Of a stretch of 64,000 nucleotides of DNA, positions 17,327-25,923 are shown piece by piece (positions within the stretch are counted from its first letter, which is position 1; each line of letters opens with the position of its first letter). The notes under the pieces are model-generated. The model saw only the letters and a list, made by a program, of their open reading frames with translations. It was not told the DNA's origin and did not search any database. The position numbers were made by a program, and so were the translations under genes. Source of the stretch: an uncultured Paludibaculum sp. (GTDB lineage Bacteria; Acidobacteriota; Terriglobia; Bryobacterales; Bryobacteraceae); NCBI RefSeq assembly GCF_963665245.1, contig NZ_OY762269.1, positions 3,230,501-3,294,500 on the forward strand, read 5' to 3'.

Positions 17327-19135
17327 TTAGCGAGCCTGCTTCGCCGCCTCTGTCCGGCTTCCAAACGGTAGCCGGATCCTCAGCACGCGTTCCCTGTGGC
17401 GCTCTTCCGTGAGATTTCTGGAGCGCGCCCGCAGCAGGTCTTCCAGAGAGATCATGCCCACCAGCCGCCCGCCGTTGGCCCGGTCCACCACTGCCATGCG
17501 CGTGAACCCGCTCTCCGCCATCCGGTACACCGCCACGCGTAGCGGTTCATCCGCATAGGCGATCACCGGATCCCGTCGTGCCAGCATGCCCGCTGTCTGT
17601 GCCCCTTTGGCATCGCTGTCCGCCAACCATAGCCGCACGTCCTTCCGCGTGATCACACCCTGCAACCGCTTCTGTTCATCCACCACGGGGAAGAGATGCT
17701 GCCCGCGGGGTGAGTGATCCGGCCGGAACCAGCCCGCGATCTGTGCCAGCGTCTCGCCCTCGGGGAAGGCCACGAGGTTCGTTCGCATCACCTCGCGGAC
17801 AAACTGGATCTCCAGTGGATCGACTTCGTACTCGCGGCTCAGATGGAACCCGCGCCGGCTCACCTTCTCTGTCAGGATCGACCGCTTCATCATCAGGACA
17901 GTGACGGCGTAGGCGATGACATTGGCCACCAGTAGAGGCAGCAGGGCACTGAAATCGTGCGTCAATTCCAAGGCGAAGACGATGCCGGTGAACGGCGACC
18001 TCATGGTTCCACCTAGAATCGCGCCCATGCTCACCAGCGGCCAGAAGCCCGCGCCCACGGCCGGCAGAAACATGGCTTCCACACCACCCAGCGCGCCGCC
18101 CATCATGAGAAGAGGCGCCAAGACACCGCCGGATGTGCCCGACCCCAACGACACGGCCCAGATGATGGACTTCACCACGAGGATCCCGATGATGGTGGCC
18201 TTGGGTACATCGCCTTGCACGAGCGCGGCGATTGTCTCGTAGCCTACGCCCAGTGCCTGCGGGAATATCAGCCCGCCCAGGCCGACGACCAGGCCGCCAA
18301 TGGCGGGCCACCACATCCAGTGAATCGGCAGCTTCTGGAAGGCGTCTTCGGCCGCATAGACGGCCCTGGTCAAAGCCGCGGAGAGCAATCCCGCGAGAAG
18401 CCCGGCCACCACGCATCCCGCTAATCCGGCGGGACCGATGAACACGGGATGTGCCGGCGTGTGAAACAACGGGCCCAGGCCCATCAGGTATCGCCGGGCC
18501 GCTCCGGCTGTTGCGCTGGCGAGGGCCACGGGAATCATGCTGCGAGGCTTCCATTCGAACAGCAGCAACTCGACGGCCAGCAGCACGGCGGAAAGCGGGG
18601 CAGCGAACGTTGCCGACATGCCAGCCGCGGCGCCCGCCACCAGCAGCGTTTTCCGTTCCGCGCTGCTCAGATGGAAGAGCTGCGCGATCATCGACCCAAA
18701 GGCTCCGCCCGTCATGATGATGGGGCCTTCCGCACCAAAGGGCCCACCCGAGCCGATGGAGATGGCCGACGACAGTGGTTTCAGCACCGCCAGTCGGGGT
18801 TGCACACGACTGCCGTTCAGAAGGATCGACTCGATCGCTTCCGGGATGCCGTGCCCGCGAATCCGCTCGGACCCATAGCGCGCCATCAGGCCGATCAGGA
18901 GCGCGCCGGCCACGGGCACCAGCACGGACCAGAGTCCGAGGTGATGGCCGGCCGGCGATACCAGGGCCGTGCTCCACCGTTGAAAGTAGAAGATGTTTGT
19001 TGCCAGACCGATGAGTTTCAGCAGCAGGAGCGCCACGAAAGAACTCACCAACCCGATGACTACGGCCAACGCCGAGATGGGTATCAGCCTCTTGGATGCC
19101 GTGAAGTCGCCCAGTTCTTCCGCGCCGCTGCTCAT
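17327..19135 (-). CDS. ClC-type anion channel/transporter with CBS domains
   Basis: Inner-membrane ClC protein of 602 aa with two C-terminal CBS domains (about 440-590). GSGGPFGAEGP carries the conserved gating glutamate (Glu136), and GSGTSGGVLAPLL is the later filter helix. The first selectivity loop reads GHGIPEA, with His95 where E. coli ClC has Ser107 (GSGIP), so anion preference is uncertain. VELLLFEW in the region of the proton glutamate suggests an exchanger, but this is weak. Its ATG overlaps the marR stop by four bases, so it is translated with, and probably controlled by, that regulator. Confidence 0.92.
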   Translation of the reverse strand: MSSGAEELGDFTASKRLIPISALAVVIGLVSSFVALLLLKLIGLATNIFYFQRWSTALVSPAGHHLGLWSVLVPVAGALLIGLMARYGSERIRGHGIPEAIESILLNGSRVQPRLAVLKPLSSAISIGSGGPFGAEGPIIMTGGAFGSMIAQLFHLSSAERKTLLVAGAAAGMSATFAAPLSAVLLAVELLLFEWKPRSMIPVALASATAGAARRYLMGLGPLFHTPAHPVFIGPAGLAGCVVAGLLAGLLSAALTRAVYAAEDAFQKLPIHWMWWPAIGGLVVGLGGLIFPQALGVGYETIAALVQGDVPKATIIGILVVKSIIWAVSLGSGTSGGVLAPLLMMGGALGGVEAMFLPAVGAGFWPLVSMGAILGGTMRSPFTGIVFALELTHDFSALLPLLVANVIAYAVTVLMMKRSILTEKVSRRGFHLSREYEVDPLEIQFVREVMRTNLVAFPEGETLAQIAGWFRPDHSPRGQHLFPVVDEQKRLQGVITRKDVRLWLADSDAKGAQTAGMLARRDPVIAYADEPLRVAVYRMAESGFTRMAVVDRANGGRLVGMISLEDLLRARSRNLTEERHRERVLRIRLPFGSRTEAAKQAR

Positions 19136-19578
19136 GCCAGCCCGCCCTGAGCAGAGCGCCGGATGATGGCACGCAGGGCCTTGGCGAGTTGAGGGGCCGT
19201 CTCGTCCAGTTCCTCCCGATGTGTCAGCGAGAGCCGTTCCAACAGCGCCTCTCCGTGGCTGGTCAGCATTACGAGCACCTGCCGCCCATCGGCTTTGGCC
19301 GCCACACGCTTCACCAAGCCACTGCGCTCCATGCGGTCCACCAGGCCCACAGCGCTCTGGTGCCGCAGGAACAGGCGCTCGGCCACGGCTCCTATCGTGG
19401 GCTCCAGGCCGTGGGGCAGTCCCTTCAGGGCCAACATCGCCTGATGGTGCTGCGGCTCCAGCCCTTCCGCCTTAGCCACGGCTTCGCTGAACTGCAGGAA
19501 GCGTCGAATCTGGTACCGGAAATCAGCCAGCTCCTGATACTCCGCCTTGGAGAGAGGCTTGCCTGTTGTGTTCAGCAT
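19132..19578 (-). CDS. MarR-family transcriptional regulator
   Basis: Winged-helix dimeric regulator of 148 aa. FRYQIRRFLQFSEAVAKAEGL is the dimerisation helix. GLPHGLEPTIGAVAERLFLRHQSAVGLVDRMERSGLV is the helix-turn-helix region with the typical DR-like wing (AKADGRQVLVMLT). First gene of a two-gene operon with the ClC gene. It probably represses its own operon through the repeat just upstream (19581-19612). Ligand unknown. Confidence 0.92.
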   Translation of the reverse strand: MLNTTGKPLSKAEYQELADFRYQIRRFLQFSEAVAKAEGLEPQHHQAMLALKGLPHGLEPTIGAVAERLFLRHQSAVGLVDRMERSGLVKRVAAKADGRQVLVMLTSHGEALLERLSLTHREELDETAPQLAKALRAIIRRSAQGGLA

Positions 19579-19580
19579 AG

Positions 19581-19612
19581 TTATATCGCGATACGATTAT
19601 ATCGCACTACGA
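19581..19612 (-). promoter_or_regulatory. Probable MarR operator and promoter
   Basis: Two adjacent 16-bp direct repeats (19581-19596 and 19597-19612) share TTATATCGC and TACGA, differing at three positions. The first contains the perfect palindrome TATCGCGATA (19584-19593). On the minus strand a TATAAT -10 box (19601-19596) sits inside the repeats, 17 bases before the marR ATG. A protein bound here would block the promoter, which fits autorepression. Confidence 0.65.
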
Positions 19613-19673
19613 TGTAATGGCGCAGGCAGGAAACCATGCCCTGCCATCGCGTGTTGAGGGTTACGGCGCGCTC

Positions 19674-21056
19674 TCAGCGCGAGGCGGAAAACTTGTCGAA
19701 CGTGATGTTCGAGGTCGCCCCGAATTTGCGGTAGTTCCGGAACGCCAACTGGTTCCGGAAACACGCGGCATTGCCGCCGACGCAGCCCACGCTCTCGCCC
19801 TTCGCCGGCAGCAGATAGGTGCCCGACTCCAGCTTCACGAAGGCGAACTCCACCGACGTCTCGGCGCTCTCATACGGCATGCGCGCCGTGATGGTCGCCT
19901 TCTGTTCGATCCGCAGGACCTTGTGCGTCGCCTTGTCGATCCATACTTGCCCGGTGTAGGCCGGCTTGAACTCCCGGCCCTCCTGGCTCATAAGAATCCA
20001 GTGCGAATCGGCCTCGGCCACGCTGATGTCATAGAGAAGAGCATTGCGGCCCCCGATCTGCTCCTCGCCGCGGGCCGTGAACTTCGTGTGGGTGGAGGGG
20101 GCCATGATGTCCTGCAGTGTCACGACGAACTCGCCTGTTGTCCAGGCGCCGGTCTTGCCGATGGGGTCCTGGGTCGGACGCCCGTTGATGCGGATGTTCT
20201 TGTAGTCTTCCTTGCCCTGTGCGACGGCGACGTCGGCGGTGACGACATCGACGACGCGCCAGCGCGGCGGGTCGGTGAATCCACTGGAGCGGGTCGTCGT
20301 TTGCTCGGCGACAAAGTTCGGCATCTCGTGCATGATGGCGGCCGCGGCGTCGCGGGCATCTTCCACGGCCTGGCTATCGGTGCGCGGCCGGGTGTTGCGC
20401 GGCGCTGCCTCTTCGTCGTCGGCTGGTGGCTTGGCCTCGGCCGATTCCGGTCCGCCGGCCGCGCCGGTGCCGTCCAGATCCTGCGTCTCGGGCATCTTAA
20501 CGCGTGCCTCGACGACCGCGCGTTCGGCCTCTTTGCGCTCGTCCTTGGTGCCGGCCCGGGTCATCGTTATGCGGTAGGCGGTCTCTATGTCATCGGCGCT
20601 CACCTGAACCATCAACCGGTCACCGGGATGCAGAAGGGAGTCGCGCATCGCCTCGCCGTCGGAGTTCCGGAACTGTGTCTTGGCCAGCAACCGGAAGCGC
20701 AGCACCTTGTCGGTGGATATTTCCAGCAGCAGATCCTTCTCGCCCAGCTTGCGAAGGATGCCGTCCACGGTCCGCAGGGCGACTTTCAGTTCGTCGGCCG
20801 CGCCTTCCTTCTTGTCGTCCTTCTTCTCATCCTTGGGCTTCTTCTTGGGCCACTTGATGCGCGGAATCGGCAGGCCACCGCCGCTAGGATACTGCTCGCC
20901 CGGGTATTGTCCGGGTGGATACTGGCCCGGCGGATATTGCCCTGGGGGGTACTGCTGCGGATACTGTTGCGGGTACTGGGCCAGGGCGTCGCCCGCTCCG
21001 GCGGCGATCCACAGGCCAATCATCGCTTGTACGGCCAGTTTACTGTAGGTCCGCAT
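19674..21056 (-). CDS. Secreted protein with YPPGQ repeats
   Basis: 460-aa exported protein of unknown function. A signal peptide (about 1-26, ending DALAQ) is followed by a Pro/Gln/Tyr repeat (YPPGQ and variants, about 27-55) and a Lys/Asp/Glu-rich linker (KKKPKDEKKDDKKE). A middle region reads STDKVLRFRLLAKTQF. A C-terminal beta-rich domain includes GQVWIDKATHKVLRIEQKA and GTYLLPAKGESVGC, a pattern common in acidobacterial secreted proteins and reminiscent of outer-membrane lipoprotein-sorting folds. It is separated from its neighbours by 58 bases upstream and 95 downstream, so is probably monocistronic. Confidence 0.75.
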   Translation of the reverse strand: MRTYSKLAVQAMIGLWIAAGAGDALAQYPQQYPQQYPPGQYPPGQYPPGQYPGEQYPSGGGLPIPRIKWPKKKPKDEKKDDKKEGAADELKVALRTVDGILRKLGEKDLLLEISTDKVLRFRLLAKTQFRNSDGEAMRDSLLHPGDRLMVQVSADDIETAYRITMTRAGTKDERKEAERAVVEARVKMPETQDLDGTGAAGGPESAEAKPPADDEEAAPRNTRPRTDSQAVEDARDAAAAIMHEMPNFVAEQTTTRSSGFTDPPRWRVVDVVTADVAVAQGKEDYKNIRINGRPTQDPIGKTGAWTTGEFVVTLQDIMAPSTHTKFTARGEEQIGGRNALLYDISVAEADSHWILMSQEGREFKPAYTGQVWIDKATHKVLRIEQKATITARMPYESAETSVEFAFVKLESGTYLLPAKGESVGCVGGNAACFRNQLAFRNYRKFGATSNITFDKFSASR

Positions 21057-21114
21057 ACTTTACGCCCTCACACGTATTATATGGATGGGCGCCGGGAATA
21101 GTTACCCCTGAACT

Positions 21115-22197
21115 TCAGGCCGGCCGAAATTCCCGCAGCAATTCGCCCATCCGGCGCAAGCCTTCAGAGAACATCGCGGTGTTCACGCCCATGCCGACGC
21201 GGAAGTGGTCGGGAGTGTCGAAGAAACGGCCCGGCACCACGGAGGTGTCATATTCCGCACGGAGCCGCTCGACAAACTCCGGGGCTCCACCGCCAGCCAG
21301 CCGCAAGAAGGCCGTGGTGCCATGGGTGGTGCGCGGGGCGATCACCTGGGGATGCTCACCAAGGAACGCCTCGAACAGAGCCCGATCCGCCTCGACCACG
21401 TGGCGGGCGCGATCGCGCACCATATCGAGGTGCTCCAGCACCCGCACGGCGATCTGGTTGCCGGGATGCGACGGGATGGAGCCAAACAGATCGTTCAGCC
21501 GGTACATTGCCCAGGCCAGCTCCGGCTCGGCCAGAATCCAGCCGCAGCGCAACCCGCTGACGCCGTATACCTTAGTGAGGCTGTTGGTGACGACGAACTC
21601 CGGCCCCAGGTGGAATACGCTGGTGGGCGTGTTCTCGTAGATGGCGTCGACATAGATCTCGTCGACCAGGACCCGTGCCCCGGCCTCGCGCGCCAGGGCG
21701 CCGATCTTGGCGAACACCGCGGGGTTGGCCTGCACACTAGTGGGGTTGTGCAGGTTGGTGATGACGATGAGCCGGGTCTTCGACGTGATGTTGCGTCGGA
21801 TCTCCTCAACATCCAACGCGTAGGCGTTTTCTTCGCGGCGCAGGAACCGCTTCACGGTGGCGCCTGTAAACTGGGCGGCCGACACCAGTAACTCGTAGGC
21901 CGGCTGCTCGATCAATACCTCATCGCCGGGCTCCAGGATCGCGGCCGTGGCCAGGTAGTTTGCCTGCGACGCACCATCGGCCGTCACCACGCAATCCGGG
22001 CTGACGCCGCACTTGGCGGCCAAAGCCTGGCGCAGGGGCGGGAAGCCATACTTCGTGTCGCCGTTGATCTCCAGATCGTCGATGCCAATTGGCAGCTCGC
22101 GCAGCGGAAACGAACCAACACCGCTGGTGGCCAGATTGAACCGGGCGTGGCTCCGGGTCTTGGCCCAGTTCATGTAGTCGGAGTACTTTCGCCTCAT
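21115..22197 (-). CDS. PLP-dependent class I/II aminotransferase
   Basis: Fold-type I PLP enzyme of 360 aa. YGFPPLRQALA, TADGASQANYLATAAIL, NLHNPTSVQ, VDEIYVDAIYE and NSLTKVYGVSGLRCGW (Schiff-base Lys in SLTK) are present. Substrate is not obvious; the MNWAKTRS...FNLATSGVG start is that of a small acidobacterial/cyanobacterial group. AAGGAAG five bases before ATG 22197 supports this start over the longer frame that begins at 22233. Confidence 0.88.
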   Translation of the reverse strand: MRRKYSDYMNWAKTRSHARFNLATSGVGSFPLRELPIGIDDLEINGDTKYGFPPLRQALAAKCGVSPDCVVTADGASQANYLATAAILEPGDEVLIEQPAYELLVSAAQFTGATVKRFLRREENAYALDVEEIRRNITSKTRLIVITNLHNPTSVQANPAVFAKIGALAREAGARVLVDEIYVDAIYENTPTSVFHLGPEFVVTNSLTKVYGVSGLRCGWILAEPELAWAMYRLNDLFGSIPSHPGNQIAVRVLEHLDMVRDRARHVVEADRALFEAFLGEHPQVIAPRTTHGTTAFLRLAGGGAPEFVERLRAEYDTSVVPGRFFDTPDHFRVGMGVNTAMFSEGLRRMGELLREFRPA

Positions 22198-22294
22198 ACT
22201 TCCTTCGTGGCAGAACTCGCAGTCCGCCACCACGATAGGCGAACACGCCCAGCGCTCGTTTCGGCCGTACTTCCGCCAATCGCCCTCTCGATTT

Positions 22295-23263
22295 CTAGGG
22301 GACGAGGATCAGCTTGCCGGTCGTTTTGCGCGACTCCAGGTCGGTCTGCGCCTGTCCCGCATCGGCCAACGGGTAGACCTTGTGGACATTCAGCTTCAGT
22401 GTCCCGTCGGCCAGCCAGCGGAAGATGTCCGACGCGCGCCATTCCAGTTCCTCACGCGTGACCGTGTAGTCTCCGAGCTTCGGCCGGGTGAGAAACAGCG
22501 AGCCCTTCTGGTTCAGCACCAGAGGTGCCATTGGGGGCACCGGGCCGCTGGCGTTGCCGAACGTCACCATCATGCCGCGCCGCTTGATTGAGTTCAGACT
22601 GCGCTCCCAGGTCGCGGCGCCGACCGAATCGTAGACCACGTCCACGCCGTGCCCGTCCGTGAGCTTGCGCACCTCTGTATCGAACTCCTGCTCCACGTAG
22701 TTGATGACTTCATCGCAGCCCGCCTTCTTCGCTACCTCCATCTTGGCGGCCGAGGAAGTGGTGCCGATGACGCGGGCGCCGCGCACTTTCGCCGCGGTCA
22801 CAATCCACTGGCCCGCGCCGCCCGCGGCTGCATGCACCAGGCAGGTGTCTCCGGGCTTCAGCGGGTAGGTGGAGTGCGTCAGGTAGTGCGCGGTCATGCC
22901 CTGCAGCATGGCGCCGGCGGCCGTCTGGAAATCCACCTCGTCGGGGATCGGAACCAACTGCCAGGCCGGTATGGCGGCGTATTCGGCGTAAGAGCCGCGG
23001 ATGGTTCCGAAGGCCACGCGGTCGCCTGGTTTGACGCTCGTCACATCGGGCGCCACCGCTTCCACGACACCGGCTGCTTCCATGCCGAGAATCACCGGCG
23101 GCGGCGCCGGGTACAGTCCGGTGCGGAAGTAGATATCGATGAAGTTCACGCCGATGGCGTGGATGCGGACGAGGGCTTGGCTCTCCGTCGGCTCCGGCAC
23201 CGGGAGGTCTTCGTAGCGCAGCTTATCGACGCCGCCGAACTCGGTAACAAAGACAGCTTTCAT
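22295..23263 (-). CDS. Zinc-independent quinone oxidoreductase (zeta-crystallin type)
   Basis: NADPH-dependent quinone reductase of the medium-chain dehydrogenase superfamily, 322 aa. MKAVFVTEFGG, GVNFIDIYFRTGLYP and GMEAAGVVEAV mark the N-terminal GroES-like domain. HAAAGGAGQW is the nucleotide-binding glycine loop and RPKLGDYT the C-terminal signature of QOR. Structural zinc cysteines are absent, as in that family. The start overlaps the stop of the upstream membrane protein gene by four bases (ATGA), which also excludes the longer open frame to 23416. Confidence 0.92.
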   Translation of the reverse strand: MKAVFVTEFGGVDKLRYEDLPVPEPTESQALVRIHAIGVNFIDIYFRTGLYPAPPPVILGMEAAGVVEAVAPDVTSVKPGDRVAFGTIRGSYAEYAAIPAWQLVPIPDEVDFQTAAGAMLQGMTAHYLTHSTYPLKPGDTCLVHAAAGGAGQWIVTAAKVRGARVIGTTSSAAKMEVAKKAGCDEVINYVEQEFDTEVRKLTDGHGVDVVYDSVGAATWERSLNSIKRRGMMVTFGNASGPVPPMAPLVLNQKGSLFLTRPKLGDYTVTREELEWRASDIFRWLADGTLKLNVHKVYPLADAGQAQTDLESRKTTGKLILVP

Positions 23264-23808
23264 GTTCTGGCAATTCTCCTCAGGTGGAAGTAGGCTGCGA
23301 ACAGTAACAGGTAGGTAAACGTGAACGGGAATAGTAGCAGCCGCAGCGCGGTGCTGACACCGGCCGTGCCGCTCAAGCCGGCCCGGAACAGCGCGAAATG
23401 CTTGATGATGCGCCACTGCGCGCGCTCAAACCAGAAGTAGTCGCCGTTCTCATTGAGGATGAAAACCTTGGCCGGCACCTGCCAGGCCAGCGTCCACTTC
23501 CACTTCGTCATGATGGGTTCGCCGGAACAGACAATGCCGGTGATGTCGTAACCCTCGGCGCGCAGTTTGGCGTAGAGGCTCGTGCGTGCTGCGCGTCCGA
23601 CGTAGTCGGTGACGCGGTAGACCGTGCCGCGCGAGGTATCGAAGCCCTTAGGTGTGCCGGGGAAGCAGGTGACCAGGTCGACGCGCTCATTCACCGGATG
23701 ATTGGAATATAAACCGGAGAGAAGACCCTCGATGAGATAGCGCGAACCGCTCTCCACCAGCAGCACGCGCCGGAAGTGTGGGATCCGTCGTGAAAAGAAT
23801 AAACGCAA
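23260..23808 (-). CDS. Hypothetical protein with C-terminal membrane anchor
   Basis: 182-aa protein of unknown family. The N-terminal half has a Rossmann-like look (RRVLLVESGSRYLIEGLL, then VDLVTCFPGTPKG and GYDITGIVCSGEPIMTKWKW), similar in style to glycosyltransferase-B folds. A hydrophobic C-terminal segment (LLLFPFTFTYLLLFAAYF) is followed by basic residues. The listed start is TTG and is uncertain. A TAGAAT -10-like box on the minus strand at 23820-23815 lies directly upstream. It is translationally coupled to the quinone oxidoreductase gene. Confidence 0.6.
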   Translation of the reverse strand: MRLFFSRRIPHFRRVLLVESGSRYLIEGLLSGLYSNHPVNERVDLVTCFPGTPKGFDTSRGTVYRVTDYVGRAARTSLYAKLRAEGYDITGIVCSGEPIMTKWKWTLAWQVPAKVFILNENGDYFWFERAQWRIIKHFALFRAGLSGTAGVSTALRLLLFPFTFTYLLLFAAYFHLRRIART

Positions 23809-23852
23809 ACTATAATTCTAGCTGGTGTGGATGGCAGAGTAAGCGGTTGAGA

Positions 23853-24233
23853 TTACTCCTCCTCCCACATCCGGAACACATGCTGGTGCTTCTCCATATT
23901 CACCTTCCGTCCCCGGAACGTCACGCCTTCCATCTCCAGCCGCATCCGCTGTTCCAGTGCCGCATCCATGTGCAGCTTGATCTCGCCTCCGGCGCCCACG
24001 ACGCGCTGCCAGGGTAGCCGCCCCCCGGAATGCCTCAGGATTCGCGCCACCAGGCGGTGGTACATGGGATACCCGGCCGCGCCCGCGATCTGCGAGTAGG
24101 TCGCGACCTTGCCCTTGGGGATCGACCGGATCACACGAATGATCTCGGAATCACGCGCTTCGTTGGGACGCTGGATCTCCTTCATCAGCGCCCGGACAAT
24201 CTTCTCTTTCGGAATCCTCGGCTCTCGCCCCAT
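23853..24233 (-). CDS. Alkyltransferase-like protein (ATL)
   Basis: Relative of O6-alkylguanine-DNA methyltransferase that lacks the acceptor cysteine. The 126-aa protein has the MGMT helix-turn-helix and Arg-finger region (GKVATYSQIAGAAGYP, HRLVARILRHSGG). The active-site PCHRV is PWQRVVG, with Trp75 in place of Cys. ATL proteins bind and flip alkylguanine without transferring the group and hand the lesion to nucleotide excision repair. ATG at 24233 is taken; a GTG two codons upstream is possible. Confidence 0.9.
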   Translation of the reverse strand: MGREPRIPKEKIVRALMKEIQRPNEARDSEIIRVIRSIPKGKVATYSQIAGAAGYPMYHRLVARILRHSGGRLPWQRVVGAGGEIKLHMDAALEQRMRLEMEGVTFRGRKVNMEKHQHVFRMWEEE

Positions 24234-24253
24234 GCACACAGCCTAAATGGAAA

Positions 24254-24279
24254 GGACCGCCCGCGTCAGCAGGCGGTCC
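24254..24279 (-). terminator. Intrinsic terminator of the ilv-cimA operon
   Basis: Perfect 8-bp arms GGACCGCC (24254-24261) and GGCGGTCC (24272-24279) with a 10-base loop. On the minus strand TTTCC follows. It lies 28 bases after the cimA stop and just before the alkyltransferase-like gene, so it separates that gene from the operon. The T-tract is short, so termination may be partial. Confidence 0.7.
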
Positions 24280-24306
24280 AGGAAACGGTGTCGATCCAAA
24301 GAGAGA

Positions 24307-25917
24307 CTACACGCCCCAGCAGTAGTCCTCCACGGCCTTTTCGATCGACTCATCCTTGTCCGCCAGCCGCATCAGCTCCAGCCGGATCGCGTCCACCAGC
24401 GCATTCCACGACGCCTCCAGCACGTTGTCGCTGACACCGACCGTGGCCCATGACCGCCGATGATCCGACCATTCGACGAGCACGCGCACCTTCGACGCCG
24501 TGCCCTTCTCGGTGGAAATCACACGCACTTTATAGTCGGTCAGGCGCACGTTCGCAATTGCCGGATACGTGGCCGAGATGCATTGCCGCAGGCACAGATC
24601 CAGCGCGTTCATCGGGCCCTCGCCCGTCGTCGTCGCCGAATGGATTGCCTCGTTGATACGCAGAATGATGGTCGCGGTGGTCTCCGACGGGCGGCTGCCG
24701 ATCATCCGCGTGCCCACTTCGAAGCTCACCACTTCGAAGAAGTGCATGCCGGGCTGCAGCGCCTCGCGCACGAGCAATTCGAACGTCCCTTCGGCCGCTT
24801 CCAGTTCATAGCCGAGGTATTCCATCGTCTTCATGCGGTCGAGCAGTTCGCGCTTCGCTTCGTCCGTCAAACGGTCGCTGAGGCCGTACTGCTGCAGCTT
24901 GTAGAGAATGTTGCCGCGCCCGCTCAGGTCGCTGAGCAGCACACGTTGCCGGTTGCCCACCACCGACGGCCTGATGTGCTCATATGTGATGGAGTCCTTC
25001 AACACGGCGCTGACGTGCACGCCACCTTTGTGCGCGAAGGCGCTACGGCCCACGAAGGGTTGGCCGGCGGGCACCGGCAGGTTCGCCAGTTCCGCGATGT
25101 AGTGCGCCACCGACGTGAGCGACGTCAGCTTCTCGGGCCCGATGGTGGAGTGGCCCAACTTGGCTTCCAGGTTGGCAATCACACTGGACAGATTCGCGTT
25201 GCCGCAGCGTTCGCCATAGCCGTTGACGCAGCCTTGAACATGCGTGACTCCCTGATCGACTGCTGCCATCGTGTTGGCCACGGCCAGGTCACAGTCGTTG
25301 TGGCAGTGGATGCCCAGCACGCCGTCAAAGCGCTCGCGCACGATGCTGACGATCTCGGCCAGGCGGTGCGTCAAGGTGCCGCCGTTGGTGTCGCACAGGC
25401 AAAGCACGTCGGCACCGGCTTCCTTGGCGGCTTCCAGCGTGCTGAGAGCATAGTCAGGATTCGCGTTGTAGCCGTCGAAGAAGTGCTCGGCGTCGTAAAC
25501 TACCTCGCGGCCATGGTCCTTGAGGAAGCGCACGGTGTCGGCGATGAGGGTCAAGTTCTCTTCGAGGGTGATGCCCAGCACGCGAGTCGCGTGAATATCC
25601 CAGGTCTTTCCGAAGATGCTGATGACGGGAGTTTCGGCCTCCAGCAGCGCGAGGACGTTGGAGTCTTTCTCCACCGGATTGCGGGCAAACCGGGTCGCCC
25701 CGAAGGCGGTGAGCTTGGCATGTTTCAGCTTCAGCTCACGCGCCTTCAGGAAGAACTCCTTGTCCTTCGGGTTGGACATCGGCCAGCCGCCCTCTATGTA
25801 GTCGATACCCAGTTCGTCGAGCTTCTGGGTAATGAGCAGCTTGTCTTCCACTGAGAAAGACACGGCTTCGCCTTGCGTGCCGTCACGGAGGGTGGTGTCA
25901 AATGTCCAGATACGCAT
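24307..25917 (-). CDS. cimA: (R)-citramalate synthase
   Basis: Condenses pyruvate with acetyl-CoA to citramalate, giving 2-oxobutyrate for isoleucine without threonine deaminase. The 536-aa protein has the DRE-TIM barrel start FDTTLRDGTQ, the metal motif HCHNDCDLAVAN, the acetyl-CoA-site NGYGERCGN, and a C-terminal LeuA-type regulatory domain (about 390-530) that probably senses isoleucine. ENPVEKDSN-like sequence and the 530-residue length match CimA rather than LeuA or NifV. It lies six bases after ilvC, the last gene of the operon. Confidence 0.92.
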   Translation of the reverse strand: MRIWTFDTTLRDGTQGEAVSFSVEDKLLITQKLDELGIDYIEGGWPMSNPKDKEFFLKARELKLKHAKLTAFGATRFARNPVEKDSNVLALLEAETPVISIFGKTWDIHATRVLGITLEENLTLIADTVRFLKDHGREVVYDAEHFFDGYNANPDYALSTLEAAKEAGADVLCLCDTNGGTLTHRLAEIVSIVRERFDGVLGIHCHNDCDLAVANTMAAVDQGVTHVQGCVNGYGERCGNANLSSVIANLEAKLGHSTIGPEKLTSLTSVAHYIAELANLPVPAGQPFVGRSAFAHKGGVHVSAVLKDSITYEHIRPSVVGNRQRVLLSDLSGRGNILYKLQQYGLSDRLTDEAKRELLDRMKTMEYLGYELEAAEGTFELLVREALQPGMHFFEVVSFEVGTRMIGSRPSETTATIILRINEAIHSATTTGEGPMNALDLCLRQCISATYPAIANVRLTDYKVRVISTEKGTASKVRVLVEWSDHRRSWATVGVSDNVLEASWNALVDAIRLELMRLADKDESIEKAVEDYCWGV

Positions 25918-25923
25918 TGCAGT

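Noticed and set aside
19617..21101. 494-aa frame opposite the secreted YPPGQ protein
   Set aside because: Antisense to a gene with signal peptide and clear domain pattern; no motif of its own.
24460..25854. 464-aa frame opposite cimA
   Set aside because: Antisense shadow of a strongly recognised gene; His/Arg/Val-rich composition typical of GC-rich antisense frames.
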